NCBI RefSeq assembly: GCF_014698035.1
Contig: NZ_JACJSF010000001.1
Span: 124,001 to 188,000 of the forward strand
DNA length: 64,000 nt
Direction of reading: 5' to 3'
DNA from: Desmonostoc muscorum FACHB-395
GTDB lineage: Bacteria > Cyanobacteriota > Cyanobacteriia > Cyanobacteriales > Nostocaceae
A model generated the notes under the pieces. That model saw only the letters and a list, made by a program, of their open reading frames with translations. It was not told the origin of the DNA and did no database searches. Within the stretch, counting starts at the first letter, position 1, and each line of letters starts with the position of its first letter. The position numbers were made by a program, and so were the translations under genes. This document shows, piece by piece, positions 26,886 through 38,637 of the stretch.

Positions 26886-27074
26886 TCAATCTTTACTTCC
26901 TTGTAGGTTTTGGATCAGGGGTTGCTGGTTATTTTGAACATTAGTTGAAGAATAGTGGGCGATGACAAATACGGGTAGGGTAAGAGTCAACAGAGCGATC
27001 GCAGTTCCCACAATGTCTGCCAAACGTTGGGAATATGTGTCGGTAGAATTGGCAGACTGGCTATTTGAATTCAT
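26886..27074 (-). CDS. small single-span membrane protein (62 aa)
   Basis: The peptide has a Ser/Asn/Gln-rich start (MNSNSQSANSTDTYSQRLAD), one hydrophobic segment (IVGTAIALLTLTLPVFVIAH) and a Gln/Asn-rich tail. The clean soluble-TM-soluble layout and a perfect hairpin downstream argue for a real gene. I do not recognise a family. Confidence 0.5.
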   Translation of the reverse strand: MNSNSQSANSTDTYSQRLADIVGTAIALLTLTLPVFVIAHYSSTNVQNNQQPLIQNLQGSKD

Positions 27075-27980
27075 ACAAAGTTGAAGTTATTCGTAACACT
27101 GTGTAGGTCTACTCTCTGGTTGAGAGTCTTAATGCTATGTTAGCTATTTTTAAACTGTAAAATGTGTAGCACCTTACAATCTAAACCAGTTAGACAACTG
27201 TCATAATAGCCTTTTTATACATGGAGTTCTTAATACAAAGTTACAACTAAACAAATCATGTTTTATTTTGTAATTAATATTTTCAGATGTTTCCCTGTAT
27301 GGTGTAATGGTTTGCATACGCAAAGCCAACTTTGACAGCATCATAAATTACATTTTTTCGCTGCTTAAAGATTAATTAGCAAAACATATTTGTCTGATAC
27401 TTCATGATTATAACATCCTAAAATGCCTTTGATAAGGTCATTTTACTGGAATTGTTAATTTGTGATACAGGACACAAAACCGCGAAAGCACTGAATATCT
27501 ATCAATGGTTTCGATTAGTATCCGGTAGTTATACACACAAATATTTGACACTAAAGAAGAAATGGTAGGAATGTTTTTTATAACCAATCATAATTACCGA
27601 ATAAATACAGATACATTAACTGTGTTAGGCTGCATAGATTCAGTGATAACACTAAACAAATATTTCAGAATTTAAATTTTCAAATCTGTGTAATATCACT
27701 GCATTTTTGTCAATCTATATATAGGTAGAGTAAATAATATTTTAGAAGGTGGCGTATCAGCTAAAAAAACCGCCACTAAATATAATAGGGCGGTCTGGTT
27801 AAGCAATCGGAGGGTAATTACAGATTACTCTGCTAATAATTGAAATTGCTGTAACGAAGTTTGCATTAGATTGGGCATTGGGCATGGGAAGAGGCAGAGG
27901 GAAATGAAGAAGCAGGGGAGCAGGGGGAAAAGGGGAAACTTTCTCCCCTGCTCCCTTGCTTCTTCCTCAGTTACCAGTTC
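27075..27980. other. long AT-rich intergenic region
   Basis: About 900 bp without coding character on either strand. Two structures were noticed. AACCGCC/GGCGGT complementary segments lie near 27768-27796. A G-rich/C-rich fold-back (GAAGCAGGGGAGCAGGGGG and CTCCCCTGCTCCCTTGCTTC) at about 27908-27965 ends just before the DUF362 stop. Confidence 0.5.
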
Positions 27981-28952
27981 TTAGTTCCTTCCATAAACAC
28001 TAATTGGTTCTTTGATAAATCGGGTGTAAAGATGCTTAAAGGTAGACTTAATTACACGAGGCATACCAAAATCAATGGGCATCAACTTGTCTGGTAGCCG
28101 CCAATCTTCTATTTTTAATAAGTCAGGATTTAAATGTGGAAACTCGATAGCAGCAAGTTCTGGACAAACTCCTAGCCTTTGAGAAGCTGCAACTGTAGGT
28201 ACTTGTTCAGGAGGAACATTGAGAATTTCTACCATTGCCCGATCTAAGGCAAATATATCTGATGCGGCTGCTAAAATTCCTAGTTGGCGAGGTTCACCAT
28301 TACTAGGGCCATTTCCTTCATGACCAATGATCCCATCTAATATGGTTAAGTTAGGGTTAATAGCCCTAGCAGTTTCTACTAACATTTCACCAAATCTATT
28401 CGCATCTTTTCCGGCTTCCATGTGCCACCAAGCTTTCATTTTGCCAGGGACGCAACCAAACAAGTTTTTTACGCCCAGTGTTAATGTCAACTGGGCATGA
28501 GATTTAACTTTAGGTAGATTAATTACTACGTCTGCTTCCATTGCTTCTTTAGACAGTCGCAGATGGTTGAAATTATCACTAATTGTTTGGTAACGCTGAC
28601 CGTGAAAATCAATGATGGGAAGATTGAGTTCTTCTAAAATAGGCAGATAGCCATTTGCTATTGCTACGCCCTTGGCACTACCAAAAGCAGGACTATCACC
28701 CAAAAATGGCTTACCGCCAACCTCAATTACCATCTGAGCAACTTCGTAAACTAGTTCGGCACGGGTGATACACTCTTTACCAGGACGTGACCCTGTAAGT
28801 AAATTAGGTTTGAGTAAAACGCGATCGCCTTTTTTTACAAATGCTGCTATTCCTCCAAAAGGTTCCAGCAGTGTAACTAAAGATTCTCGTAAAGCCTCTC
28901 GTTCGTAGGATGTAGCCCGAATGAGACTAACAGATGGTTTTTGAGTCTGCAT
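27981..28952 (-). CDS. DUF362 domain protein
   Basis: About 323 residues from ATG at 28950-28952. It has the DUF362 core: VLLKPNLLTGS, ADVVINLPKVKSHAQLTLTL and GVKNLFGCVPG. The DUF362 family is often found with ferredoxin-like domains, but no CxxC cluster is seen here. The role is unknown. An upstream extension of the frame to 29069 runs through repeat DNA (GGGGATAGGGAATAGGGGAC-like) and overlaps the next gene, so I reject it. The aspA stop lies 88 bp upstream on the same strand, so they may be co-transcribed. Confidence 0.85.
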   Translation of the reverse strand: MQTQKPSVSLIRATSYEREALRESLVTLLEPFGGIAAFVKKGDRVLLKPNLLTGSRPGKECITRAELVYEVAQMVIEVGGKPFLGDSPAFGSAKGVAIANGYLPILEELNLPIIDFHGQRYQTISDNFNHLRLSKEAMEADVVINLPKVKSHAQLTLTLGVKNLFGCVPGKMKAWWHMEAGKDANRFGEMLVETARAINPNLTILDGIIGHEGNGPSNGEPRQLGILAAASDIFALDRAMVEILNVPPEQVPTVAASQRLGVCPELAAIEFPHLNPDLLKIEDWRLPDKLMPIDFGMPRVIKSTFKHLYTRFIKEPISVYGRN

Positions 28953-29040
28953 AGTATGGGTAGGGGATAGGGAATAGGGGACAGAGGACAGGGAACAGGC
29001 AATAGAGGCTAGTAACCTGTAACCTGTAACCCATAACCTA

Positions 29041-30462
29041 TTATTCTGTTTTGAGCGGTAAGATACCACTCATTTGTTCTAGATTTAACACTGTGGCTAA
29101 GTCTGTTTCACTCATTAATCCCCGTTCTAGAACAATTTGCCGCAGGGATTTACCAGTTTCTAAAGATTCTTTGGCGACAGCAGCAGCGTTTAAGTAACCG
29201 ATGTGGGTATTTAGTGCGGTTACTAAAGCTAAACTGCCTTCGGCATAAGCTAAACAGCGTTCTTGATTTGCAGTAATTCCCTCGATGCAGCGTTCGGTGA
29301 GTGCAGCGATGGTATTGCCGAGAATTTCGATGCTGTGAATTAGGTTATAAGCAATCAGTGGCATCATCACATTTAATTCTAATTGTCCGGCTTGTGCGGC
29401 TAATGCGATCGCACTGTCGTAACCCATCACCTGAAAACACACCATTGATGTCATCTCTGCCATCACGGGATTATATTTCCCTGGCATAATCGAAGAACCA
29501 GGTTGCACTGGAGGGAGTTGAATTTCTTTCAAACCTGTTTTTGGCCCCGAATCCATCAGCCGCAAATCATGAGATATTTTGACTAAATCCTGCGCTAAGT
29601 TACGTAATGCACCGGAAACATTTACAAATGGGGCCATACTTTGCATTGCTGCCATAAGATGGGGTGCAGGTTCCAAAGGAGTATCAATCAATTCTGAAAG
29701 AACTTCTACCACACGGGCGCGATATAAGGGATGAGTATTTAACCCCGTTCCGGCTGCACTACCTCCCAAACCCAGCACCATCAAATCACCGGAGGCGGTG
29801 TAAATTCGGTTTTGGTGTTCTGTAAGAATGTGCGCCCAAGCCCGAAAATTTTCGCCCAAACGCACGGGTACAGCGTCTTGTAAGTGGGTTCTGCCAGATT
29901 TGACGATATCTTGAAATTCTACAGCTTTGTTTTCTAAAGATGCGATCGCACTATCTATTGCTGGGTGTAATGTCTTGGATAATGCCAATAATCCACCAAT
30001 GCGTATTGCCGTCGGAATCACATCATTGGTAGATTGCCCATAATTAACGTGATCGTTAGGACTAACACGTTGATAATTGCCCTTTTCTTCACTAAGAATT
30101 TCTAAGGCGCGATTTGCTAAAACTTCGTTGATATTCATGTGGTGGGATGTTCCAGCACCAGCCTGATAAACATCTACGACAAATTGATCCCGGAATTTCC
30201 CAGCTAGGATTTCATCAGTTGCTTGCACAATCGCCTGACTAATATCTTGGGGAATGCAATTCAGTTCTCCATTCACAATTGCTGTAGCTTTTTTAATGAT
30301 TAATCCAGCATCTACGTAAGTAGCTAAAGGCTTAATGCCGCTAATAGGAAAGTTTTCGATTGCCCGTAGCGTTTGAATGCCGTAATAAACGCTACTAGCA
30401 ATTTGGCGATCGCCCATCGAATCGCGTTCGATGCGGAATTGAGAGTCTGTGTGTTCAGTCAT
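29041..30462 (-). CDS. aspA: aspartate ammonia-lyase
   Basis: The 473-residue protein belongs to the fumarase/aspartase superfamily. The signature loop GSSIMPGKYNPV is intact, and GAGTSHHMNINEVLANRALE, SPNDHVNYGQSTNDV and GRTHLQDAVPV supply the other active-site regions. It converts L-aspartate reversibly to fumarate and ammonia. The N-terminal FRIERDSMGDRQIASSVYYG and MNINEV favour aspartase over fumarase C; certainty on that point is moderate. It starts at ATG 30462. The DUF362 gene follows on the same strand. Confidence 0.9.
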   Translation of the reverse strand: MTEHTDSQFRIERDSMGDRQIASSVYYGIQTLRAIENFPISGIKPLATYVDAGLIIKKATAIVNGELNCIPQDISQAIVQATDEILAGKFRDQFVVDVYQAGAGTSHHMNINEVLANRALEILSEEKGNYQRVSPNDHVNYGQSTNDVIPTAIRIGGLLALSKTLHPAIDSAIASLENKAVEFQDIVKSGRTHLQDAVPVRLGENFRAWAHILTEHQNRIYTASGDLMVLGLGGSAAGTGLNTHPLYRARVVEVLSELIDTPLEPAPHLMAAMQSMAPFVNVSGALRNLAQDLVKISHDLRLMDSGPKTGLKEIQLPPVQPGSSIMPGKYNPVMAEMTSMVCFQVMGYDSAIALAAQAGQLELNVMMPLIAYNLIHSIEILGNTIAALTERCIEGITANQERCLAYAEGSLALVTALNTHIGYLNAAAVAKESLETGKSLRQIVLERGLMSETDLATVLNLEQMSGILPLKTE

Positions 30463-30606
30463 AGTATTGTTTTAAGAGAGCTACAGAAAACAGATTTTCC
30501 CATGCAGCCACACTCAGATACACTAATCTGCATAGATTTTGCATATTTGCTTGACTGCTTGTTGCTTTACAGTTGTTAATTTTGAAGTTTGATTTTTGAA
30601 TTCCCT

Positions 30607-31134
30607 ATGACCATACCCAACTGGATTACCTTCTCTCGCCTATTGGGGATACCATTTCTACTTTATGGTTTATATAATCCCACACCTCAAGCTCAGTGGA
30701 TATGTTTGGCGATTTTTCTCGTTGCTGCATTGACTGATTGGTTAGACGGCTATTTGGCGCGGAAACTCAACCAAATTAGCGAATTGGGTAAGTTTCTCGA
30801 TCCCTTAGTGGATAAACTTCTAGTACTTGCGCCGTTGCTGGTTTTTATTGAACTAGGAAAAGTGCCAGCTTGGGGAGTGTTTTTGATTTTAGCGCGGGAA
30901 TTAGCGATCGCTGGTTGGCGGGTGAATCAAACGACAATTACGGGGGCGAATATTTGGGGTAAACTCAAAACTGTTAGTCAAATAGTTGCGATCACACTTT
31001 TGATTGCGCCTCTAGATGAAGTGTGGCAAACTCCCTCTTTGCTTGCCTTTTGGATTTCTGTTGCCCTGACTTTAATCTCTGGGGGTATTTATCTTTTGCC
31101 CCAAAAAGCTAGGACTAATGAAACGGCAATATAG
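30607..31134 (+). CDS. pgsA: CDP-diacylglycerol--glycerol-3-phosphate 3-phosphatidyltransferase
   Basis: About 175 residues with several membrane spans. The CDP-alcohol phosphotransferase motif DGx2ARx8Gx3Dx3D appears as DGYLARKLNQISELGKFLDP with the last Asp in LVDK. The enzyme makes phosphatidylglycerol phosphate, the precursor of phosphatidylglycerol needed in thylakoids. ATG at 30607 gives the family-typical N-terminus MTIPNWITFSRLLGIPFLLY; an earlier TTG at 30589 is less likely. Its 3' end overlaps the HicB-like gene by 17 bp. Confidence 0.92.
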   Translation: MTIPNWITFSRLLGIPFLLYGLYNPTPQAQWICLAIFLVAALTDWLDGYLARKLNQISELGKFLDPLVDKLLVLAPLLVFIELGKVPAWGVFLILARELAIAGWRVNQTTITGANIWGKLKTVSQIVAITLLIAPLDEVWQTPSLLAFWISVALTLISGGIYLLPQKARTNETAI

Positions 31135-31354
31135 TATTGTAATTCAGTGGTCTAATGAAGATAAAAAGTACATTGTCAGCTTACCTGAGTTTGGCCCCTA
31201 TGCACACACTCATGGAAATACCTACGCGGATGCTCTCAATAATGGTGAGGAAGTGCTGGAACTTTTGATTGAAGATTACCAAGCGCAAGGAAAACCATTA
31301 CCAGAGCCTTTGACTGCTAATGTTTACTTTCAGTTTGTGCAATCCTCACCGTAA
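31118..31354 (+). CDS. HicB-like antitoxin-type protein, no HicA partner
   Basis: The 78-residue protein resembles the partial RNase H fold of the HicB family: YSIVIQWSNEDKKYIVSLPE at the start and NGEEVLELLIEDYQAQGKPL later. In complete systems HicB neutralises the HicA mRNA interferase. No hicA-sized frame lies next to it, so it is an orphan, as often in cyanobacteria. There is no C-terminal DNA-binding domain. It overlaps pgsA by 17 bp, so the two are likely co-transcribed. Confidence 0.75.
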   Translation: MKRQYSIVIQWSNEDKKYIVSLPEFGPYAHTHGNTYADALNNGEEVLELLIEDYQAQGKPLPEPLTANVYFQFVQSSP

Positions 31355-31485
31355 TTATAGGAACACTCGGTAATTTCAAAAATGATTTCAATAAAATTTG
31401 ATCGGAGTTCTAAGGTATAGTCTTTATTCTTAACCCCTTGTACAGACGCGATGAATCGCGTTTCTGCTCACCCCTAGATATTTTC

Positions 31486-32403
31486 ATGCCATCCAAAATC
31501 TTACCACCGCCCCTAAAACCTGGAGACTTACTACGAGTAATTGCCCCTAGTGGTGCTTTGCGAGAATTTGAGGCATTTGAACGAGGTATAGAAATTTGGC
31601 GATCGCGTGGTTATCGAATAGAAATCAGTCCTCAGATAGATGACAAATGGGGTTATCTCGCCGGAACAGACGAAACCCGCCGTCAGCAATTAGCATCAGC
31701 ATGGCAAGATCCTGATTGTCGCGGTATTCTCTGTTCTAGAGGCGGTTTTGGCAGCACCCGCATTTTAGAAGATTGGAATTGGCAACAAAATTCAGCCCTT
31801 CCCAAGTGGCTTATAGGCTTTTCCGATATCACAGCTTTATTATGGAGTCTTTATATAGCAGGAATTTCCGGCGTTCATGCTCCTGTGCTGACAACTTTGG
31901 CAGATGAGCCAGATTGGTCAGTTGAGCGATTATTCGATTTAGTAGAAGGTCGTCCTCTCGCACCTCTCAAGGGTCGCGGGTGGGGTGGCGGCGTAGTAAG
32001 TGGTACTTTGCTAGCAGGTAATCTCACCGTTGCCACTAATCTTTTAGCTACACCAATCCTGCCACATCTGGATGGTGTAATACTGGCGTTAGAAGATGTC
32101 ACAGAAGCACCTTATCGCATCGATAGAATGCTGACACAATGGCGTTTGAGTGGTGTTTTATCTCAAGTCTGCGGTATTGCTTTAGGCGGTTTTACTCGCT
32201 GTGAAGCGCCGCCAACTGTGTCTAGCTTTAGTGTAGAAGAAGTATTGCGCGATCGCTTGGGTGATTTAGGTATTCCGATTGTCTCTGACTTACCTTTTGG
32301 TCACGATAGTCCCAATGCAGCTTTACCAGTGGGTGTAGAGGTAACTTTAGATGCGGATGCGGGAATATTAGCGATGCCTACGGCGGCAAGCTACGCGCCA
32401 TAA
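31486..32403 (+). CDS. LD-carboxypeptidase (peptidase S66, murein tetrapeptide recycling)
   Basis: About 305 residues. The S66 layout is LRVIAPSG, then GILCSRGGFGSTRILED, then IGFSDIT with the nucleophile serine. The catalytic Glu region is ALEDVTEAPYRIDRMLTQWR and the His region PFGHDSPNAALPVG. The enzyme removes the terminal D-Ala from murein tetrapeptides during recycling. I chose ATG 31486 (MPSKILPPPLKPGDLLRVIA), because the longer frame from 31438 runs through a decayed palindromic repeat. Confidence 0.9.
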   Translation: MPSKILPPPLKPGDLLRVIAPSGALREFEAFERGIEIWRSRGYRIEISPQIDDKWGYLAGTDETRRQQLASAWQDPDCRGILCSRGGFGSTRILEDWNWQQNSALPKWLIGFSDITALLWSLYIAGISGVHAPVLTTLADEPDWSVERLFDLVEGRPLAPLKGRGWGGGVVSGTLLAGNLTVATNLLATPILPHLDGVILALEDVTEAPYRIDRMLTQWRLSGVLSQVCGIALGGFTRCEAPPTVSSFSVEEVLRDRLGDLGIPIVSDLPFGHDSPNAALPVGVEVTLDADAGILAMPTAASYAP

Positions 32404-32445
32404 GTGAACGCTAATATTATCCTTTAAGTTCTCATCCAGATTAAT

Positions 32446-33156
32446 CTACTTCTGTATTACAACTAAATAATCCCGATCCAAATAAAAGTTCTTTCCATTT
32501 GGACTGGACTCTTTAATTACTTTAAATTGCGCCTTTTCTATTAACCACTTAATTGCTTCTGGTGAAGTGGGCTGATACAATACCTCATCATTATCGTATG
32601 CAGCAAACCTTGCCCAACCATTTGGTGTAGTTATATTAGTGGTATGAATAAAAGCTTTTCCACCTGACTTGAGAGTTGCATAAATACCATTTAAGTATTT
32701 CCAAATTGTTTGTAAATCTAAATGTACAAATACATCGAATGAATATACAAAATCAAATTTTTCGCTAAACTCAGGTTCAAATTGAGAATTTTTTATTAAA
32801 CGAAAGTCTATTTGAGGATATTCCATAAGCGCTGCTTCAGCATTATCTAGCATTTCTTGTGCTATGTCGAAACAGTATAATTTTTTGACGTTTTCAACCA
32901 CTTTTGCCGCAATCCTACCACCACCAACACCTATTTCTGCAACTGTACTGTCTTGAGAAATAAACGGTGTAATATACTCACTCACAATATTGACTGCATC
33001 TTCTACTGTCGCCCATTCATCACCTAAATAATTGACGTAATTATCTCTTTCATCATCTGTAATTTTTTGATTACCTAGAATAACTTGAGATTTATCCCAT
33101 GTTTTGGCATAATTGTTCCAGAATTCTCTATTAATTTCAACGTTAGATGGCTGCAT
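32446..33156 (-). CDS. class I SAM-dependent methyltransferase
   Basis: The 236-residue protein has a SAM-binding motif I AEIGVGGGRIAAKV, then YCFDIAQEML (motif II acid) and DFVYSFDVFVHL (post-II). The tail DRDYLVVIQ closes the fold. The N-terminal REFWNNYAKTWDKSQVILGN is a lid-type segment. The substrate cannot be told from sequence, and neighbours give no clue. It converges with the LD-carboxypeptidase gene and both stops lie within 45 bp. Confidence 0.85.
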   Translation of the reverse strand: MQPSNVEINREFWNNYAKTWDKSQVILGNQKITDDERDNYVNYLGDEWATVEDAVNIVSEYITPFISQDSTVAEIGVGGGRIAAKVVENVKKLYCFDIAQEMLDNAEAALMEYPQIDFRLIKNSQFEPEFSEKFDFVYSFDVFVHLDLQTIWKYLNGIYATLKSGGKAFIHTTNITTPNGWARFAAYDNDEVLYQPTSPEAIKWLIEKAQFKVIKESSPNGKNFYLDRDYLVVIQK

Positions 33157-33328
33157 TGGTAAATCCTGTTAATTGTAACGGTAATATCTAAAGTCATAAG
33201 GCTAACCTCACGCATGAGTGAGGTTTGTTCTTGATTTTAGCAAGCATAGACGTAAAGAAATAGCTAAAAAATTACGTATTCTAGCTTATGGGAACCCCTG
33301 AAAGCGATCGCTCGCTAAAACACTAGTC

Positions 33329-34645
33329 TCAAAGTACACGCAGTAAGCTGGGAATGCTTTCAATCGCTTCCAAATCCCGGATTTCTGCCAAAGCTTGCCT
33401 AAAATTGCCTTCCCGCACATCATGGGTAACAACCACGATCTCTGCTAGTTCGCCTTGAAAGCCAGTTTGGACAATTGACTCTAAGCTAACGCCATAGTTA
33501 CCAAAGCAAGTCCCCAATTTCCCGATAACTCCCGGTTGGTCATTGGTAAGGAAACGGGCATAAAACCGAGTTATCAGTTCTGCCATCGGCGCAATTTGGC
33601 AGTATTCTTGATGTCCACAAGCGATTAATGGATTTGCAACTGCTGTATTGGTTTTGAGGACAGCAACTAAATTTAAGATATCTGATGTAACAGCACTGGC
33701 GGTTGCACCAGCACCAGCACCGGGGCCGAAAAACATTACTTGCCCGATGGGTTCTCCTTCGACGAGAATGGCGTTGTAAACGCCGTTGATGCTAGCCAAA
33801 GGGTGAGCTTGGGGCACTAAAGTCGGATGAACTCTGACGGAAAGTGGTGATGAGGGAGTATGACGTTTAGCGATCGCTAACAATTTAATCACAAATCCCA
33901 ATTTTTCGGCGTAGGCAATATCTGTTTTGCTCACTTGCCGAATGCCTTCGGTATAAACATCTTGTAGGTTAATGCGTCCACCAAAGCTTAATGATGCGAG
34001 GATGGCAATTTTATCTGCTGCGTCTAAGCCATCAACATCGGCTGTAGGGTCAGCCTCAGCATAACCCAAACGTTGGGCATCAGCTAACACATCGCTGAAG
34101 TTGCTGCCTTCTGTTTGCATCCGCGTCAGGATGTAGTTAGTTGTACCGTTCACAATGCCTGTGACAGTGTGAATGCGGTTAACACTCAAAGACTGCTTTA
34201 GGGGTTGAATCACCGGAATCCCGCCACCCACAGCAGCTTCTAGCATGACGTATACGCCGGCTTGATTGGCAGTTGTGAAAATTTCTGCCCCAAAGCGAGC
34301 GATCGCTGCTTTGTTGGCGGTGACTACGTGCTTACCATTACTCAAAGCTTTGAGAATTAGCGATCGCGCCGGCTCTAGCCCGCCCATCACCTCGACAACT
34401 ATATCTACCGCCGGATCGTTGACAATGGATTCTAAATCTGTAGTTAAGACTTCTGTAGATAATTCTACTGCCCGATGTTTATCGAGCGATCGTACTCCCA
34501 CCCGATAGATTTCTATCTCTTGTAACAACGGGTGCCGTCCAGCCTTATCTTGCAACAACTGCACTGTTCCCGTTCCCACAGTGCCTAATCCGAGTATTCC
34601 TAGTTTCACACCCACAATTTTTGCACCCAATTTCACCAAGAACAA
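33329..34645 (-). CDS. hom: homoserine dehydrogenase
   Basis: The 438-residue protein reduces aspartate semialdehyde to homoserine for threonine and methionine. The NAD(P)-binding loop is GILGLGTVGTGTV. Catalytic-domain segments include KHVVTANKAAIA, TGIVNGTTNYILTRM and AYAEADPTADVDGLDAADKI. A C-terminal ACT domain (about 360-435, FLTNDQPGVIGKLG) suggests feedback control by an amino acid. The in-frame GTG at 34615 gives VGVKLGILGLG and is a plausible shorter start. A repeat tract lies upstream. The next gene upstream, petH, is unrelated. Confidence 0.94.
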   Translation of the reverse strand: MFLVKLGAKIVGVKLGILGLGTVGTGTVQLLQDKAGRHPLLQEIEIYRVGVRSLDKHRAVELSTEVLTTDLESIVNDPAVDIVVEVMGGLEPARSLILKALSNGKHVVTANKAAIARFGAEIFTTANQAGVYVMLEAAVGGGIPVIQPLKQSLSVNRIHTVTGIVNGTTNYILTRMQTEGSNFSDVLADAQRLGYAEADPTADVDGLDAADKIAILASLSFGGRINLQDVYTEGIRQVSKTDIAYAEKLGFVIKLLAIAKRHTPSSPLSVRVHPTLVPQAHPLASINGVYNAILVEGEPIGQVMFFGPGAGAGATASAVTSDILNLVAVLKTNTAVANPLIACGHQEYCQIAPMAELITRFYARFLTNDQPGVIGKLGTCFGNYGVSLESIVQTGFQGELAEIVVVTHDVREGNFRQALAEIRDLEAIESIPSLLRVL

Positions 34646-34727
34646 TTGTAGGTAGAGCGTTTGCCCTACCTACTGATTATCCTGCTTCCTTTGCCATTTG
34701 TCCTTCGTCCTTCGTTCTTTGTCTAAA

Positions 34728-34761
34728 ACTAATGACTAATGACTAATGACTAATGACTAAA
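34728..34761. repeat. short tandem heptanucleotide repeat (ACTAATG)
   Basis: At least four direct copies of ACTAATG lie directly after the petH stop. Short tandemly repeated heptamers of this kind are characteristic of heterocystous cyanobacteria. Confidence 0.8.
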
Positions 34762-37283
<2,522 letters not shown>

Positions 37284-38288
37284 ATGACAAGTAAGCCGGA
37301 ACGCGTGGTACTGATTGGAGTAGCCGGAGACTCTGGGTGCGGGAAATCTACGTTTTTGCGTCGTTTGATAGATTTGTTTGGTGAAGATTTGATGACAGTC
37401 ATCTGTTTAGATGATTATCACTCCTTGGATCGCAAACAGCGTAAAGAAACTGGGATAACGGCACTAGACCCCAGAGCGAATAATTTTGACCTAATGTATG
37501 AGCAAATTAAAGCGCTCAAAAATGGTCAAGGGATTGATAAGCCGATTTACAACCACGAAACAGGCTTGCTCGATCCGCCAGAGCGGGTAGAGCCGAATCA
37601 CATTATAGTTGTTGAAGGGCTGCATCCTTTATATGATGAGCGGGTGCGATCGCTAATCGACTTCAGTGTTTATTTTGATATTAGCGATGAAGTCAAAATC
37701 GCCTGGAAAATCCAGCGAGATATGGCTGAACGCGGTCATCGCTACGAAGATGTCTTAGCGCAAATCAATTCCCGCAAACCTGACTTTGAAAAGTTTATCG
37801 AACCACAAAGAGAATTTGCCGATGTAGTTCTCCAAGTATTACCCACCAACTTGATCAAAAACGACACCGAGCGTCGAGTCCTACGAGTACGTATGCTCCA
37901 ACGGGAAGGTAAGGAAGGCTTTGATCCAACCTACCTATTTGATGAAGGCTCAACAATTAATTGGACTCCCTGTGGACGCAAGCTGACCTGTTCTTATCCT
38001 GGTATGCAACTATACTACGGTTCAGATGTTTACTACGGTCGCTATGTCTCAGTACTAGAGGTAGATGGTCAATTTGACAACTTGGAAGAAGTAATTTATA
38101 TCGAAACCCATCTCAGCAATACATCCACCAAATATCAGGGTGAATTGACTCATTTATTACTCCAGCACCGTGAGTATCCAGGTTCTAATAATGGTACTGG
38201 TTTCTTCCAAGTACTTACAGGTTTAAAAATGCGTGCTGCCTATGAGCGTTTGACAGCTACGGAAGCAAAGCTAGCGGTTCAGGTTTAA
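37284..38288 (+). CDS. prk: phosphoribulokinase
   Basis: The 334-residue protein phosphorylates ribulose 5-phosphate to ribulose 1,5-bisphosphate in the Calvin cycle. The P-loop is GVAGDSGCGKST (12-23) and the catalytic region includes ICLDDYHSLDR. Cyanobacterial and plant enzymes are redox-controlled through a cysteine pair near the P-loop: Cys19 (SGCGKS) and Cys41 (VICLDDYH) are present here. A CP12-binding mode is known for the family. A clear terminator follows. Confidence 0.97.
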   Translation: MTSKPERVVLIGVAGDSGCGKSTFLRRLIDLFGEDLMTVICLDDYHSLDRKQRKETGITALDPRANNFDLMYEQIKALKNGQGIDKPIYNHETGLLDPPERVEPNHIIVVEGLHPLYDERVRSLIDFSVYFDISDEVKIAWKIQRDMAERGHRYEDVLAQINSRKPDFEKFIEPQREFADVVLQVLPTNLIKNDTERRVLRVRMLQREGKEGFDPTYLFDEGSTINWTPCGRKLTCSYPGMQLYYGSDVYYGRYVSVLEVDGQFDNLEEVIYIETHLSNTSTKYQGELTHLLLQHREYPGSNNGTGFFQVLTGLKMRAAYERLTATEAKLAVQV

Positions 38289-38317
38289 AAGCAGCAGTAC
38301 TTGTGTCAAAGTTTGTG

Positions 38318-38345
38318 GGGGCGCTTCTGGGTGTCCCCTTTTTTT
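38318..38345 (+). terminator. intrinsic terminator of prk
   Basis: Stem GGGGGCGC (38318-38325) pairs with GTGTCCCC (38332-38339) using two G-U pairs around loop TTCTGG, followed directly by TTTTTT. It starts 29 bp after the stop codon. Confidence 0.85.
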
Positions 38346-38637
38346 GTGTTATTAAATACATTTTGCCCACGAAATAATTACCATAAATTTATTTTTTTTA
38401 CAGATACTTAGCTTATAATGAGTGGTTTTTATCAATATCAACAAGATACTAACTACTGAAGTATAAATATTGTTATGATTTCATAAATTAATGTGAGTTC
38501 GACGGCTCCTAGGAAACTAAATTGTTTCTCTCAAGGCATAACGAATGCCGTTCGTTGGAAGCACACGTTAAATTTAGGTAGTTGAACTGAATACCATATT
38601 TAGTCAGCAAAAAAACTCAAGTCAGGAGGAATTTGCT
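38346..38637 (+). promoter_or_regulatory. metK upstream leader, structured, unrecognised
   Basis: About 290 bp separate prk and metK. A small stem AACGAA-TGCCG-TTCGTT occurs at 38540-38556, just after GACGGCTCCTAGGAAAC. It resembles no SAM riboswitch class I can recall and may be part of a dispersed repeat. AGGAGGA at 38624-38630 is a strong ribosome-binding site 7 nt before TTG and fixes the metK start. Confidence 0.4.

Noticed and set aside
28953-29069. N-terminal extension of the DUF362 protein
   Set aside because: Encoded by low-complexity repeat DNA and overlapping aspA; the internal ATG at 28952 starts the conserved sequence.
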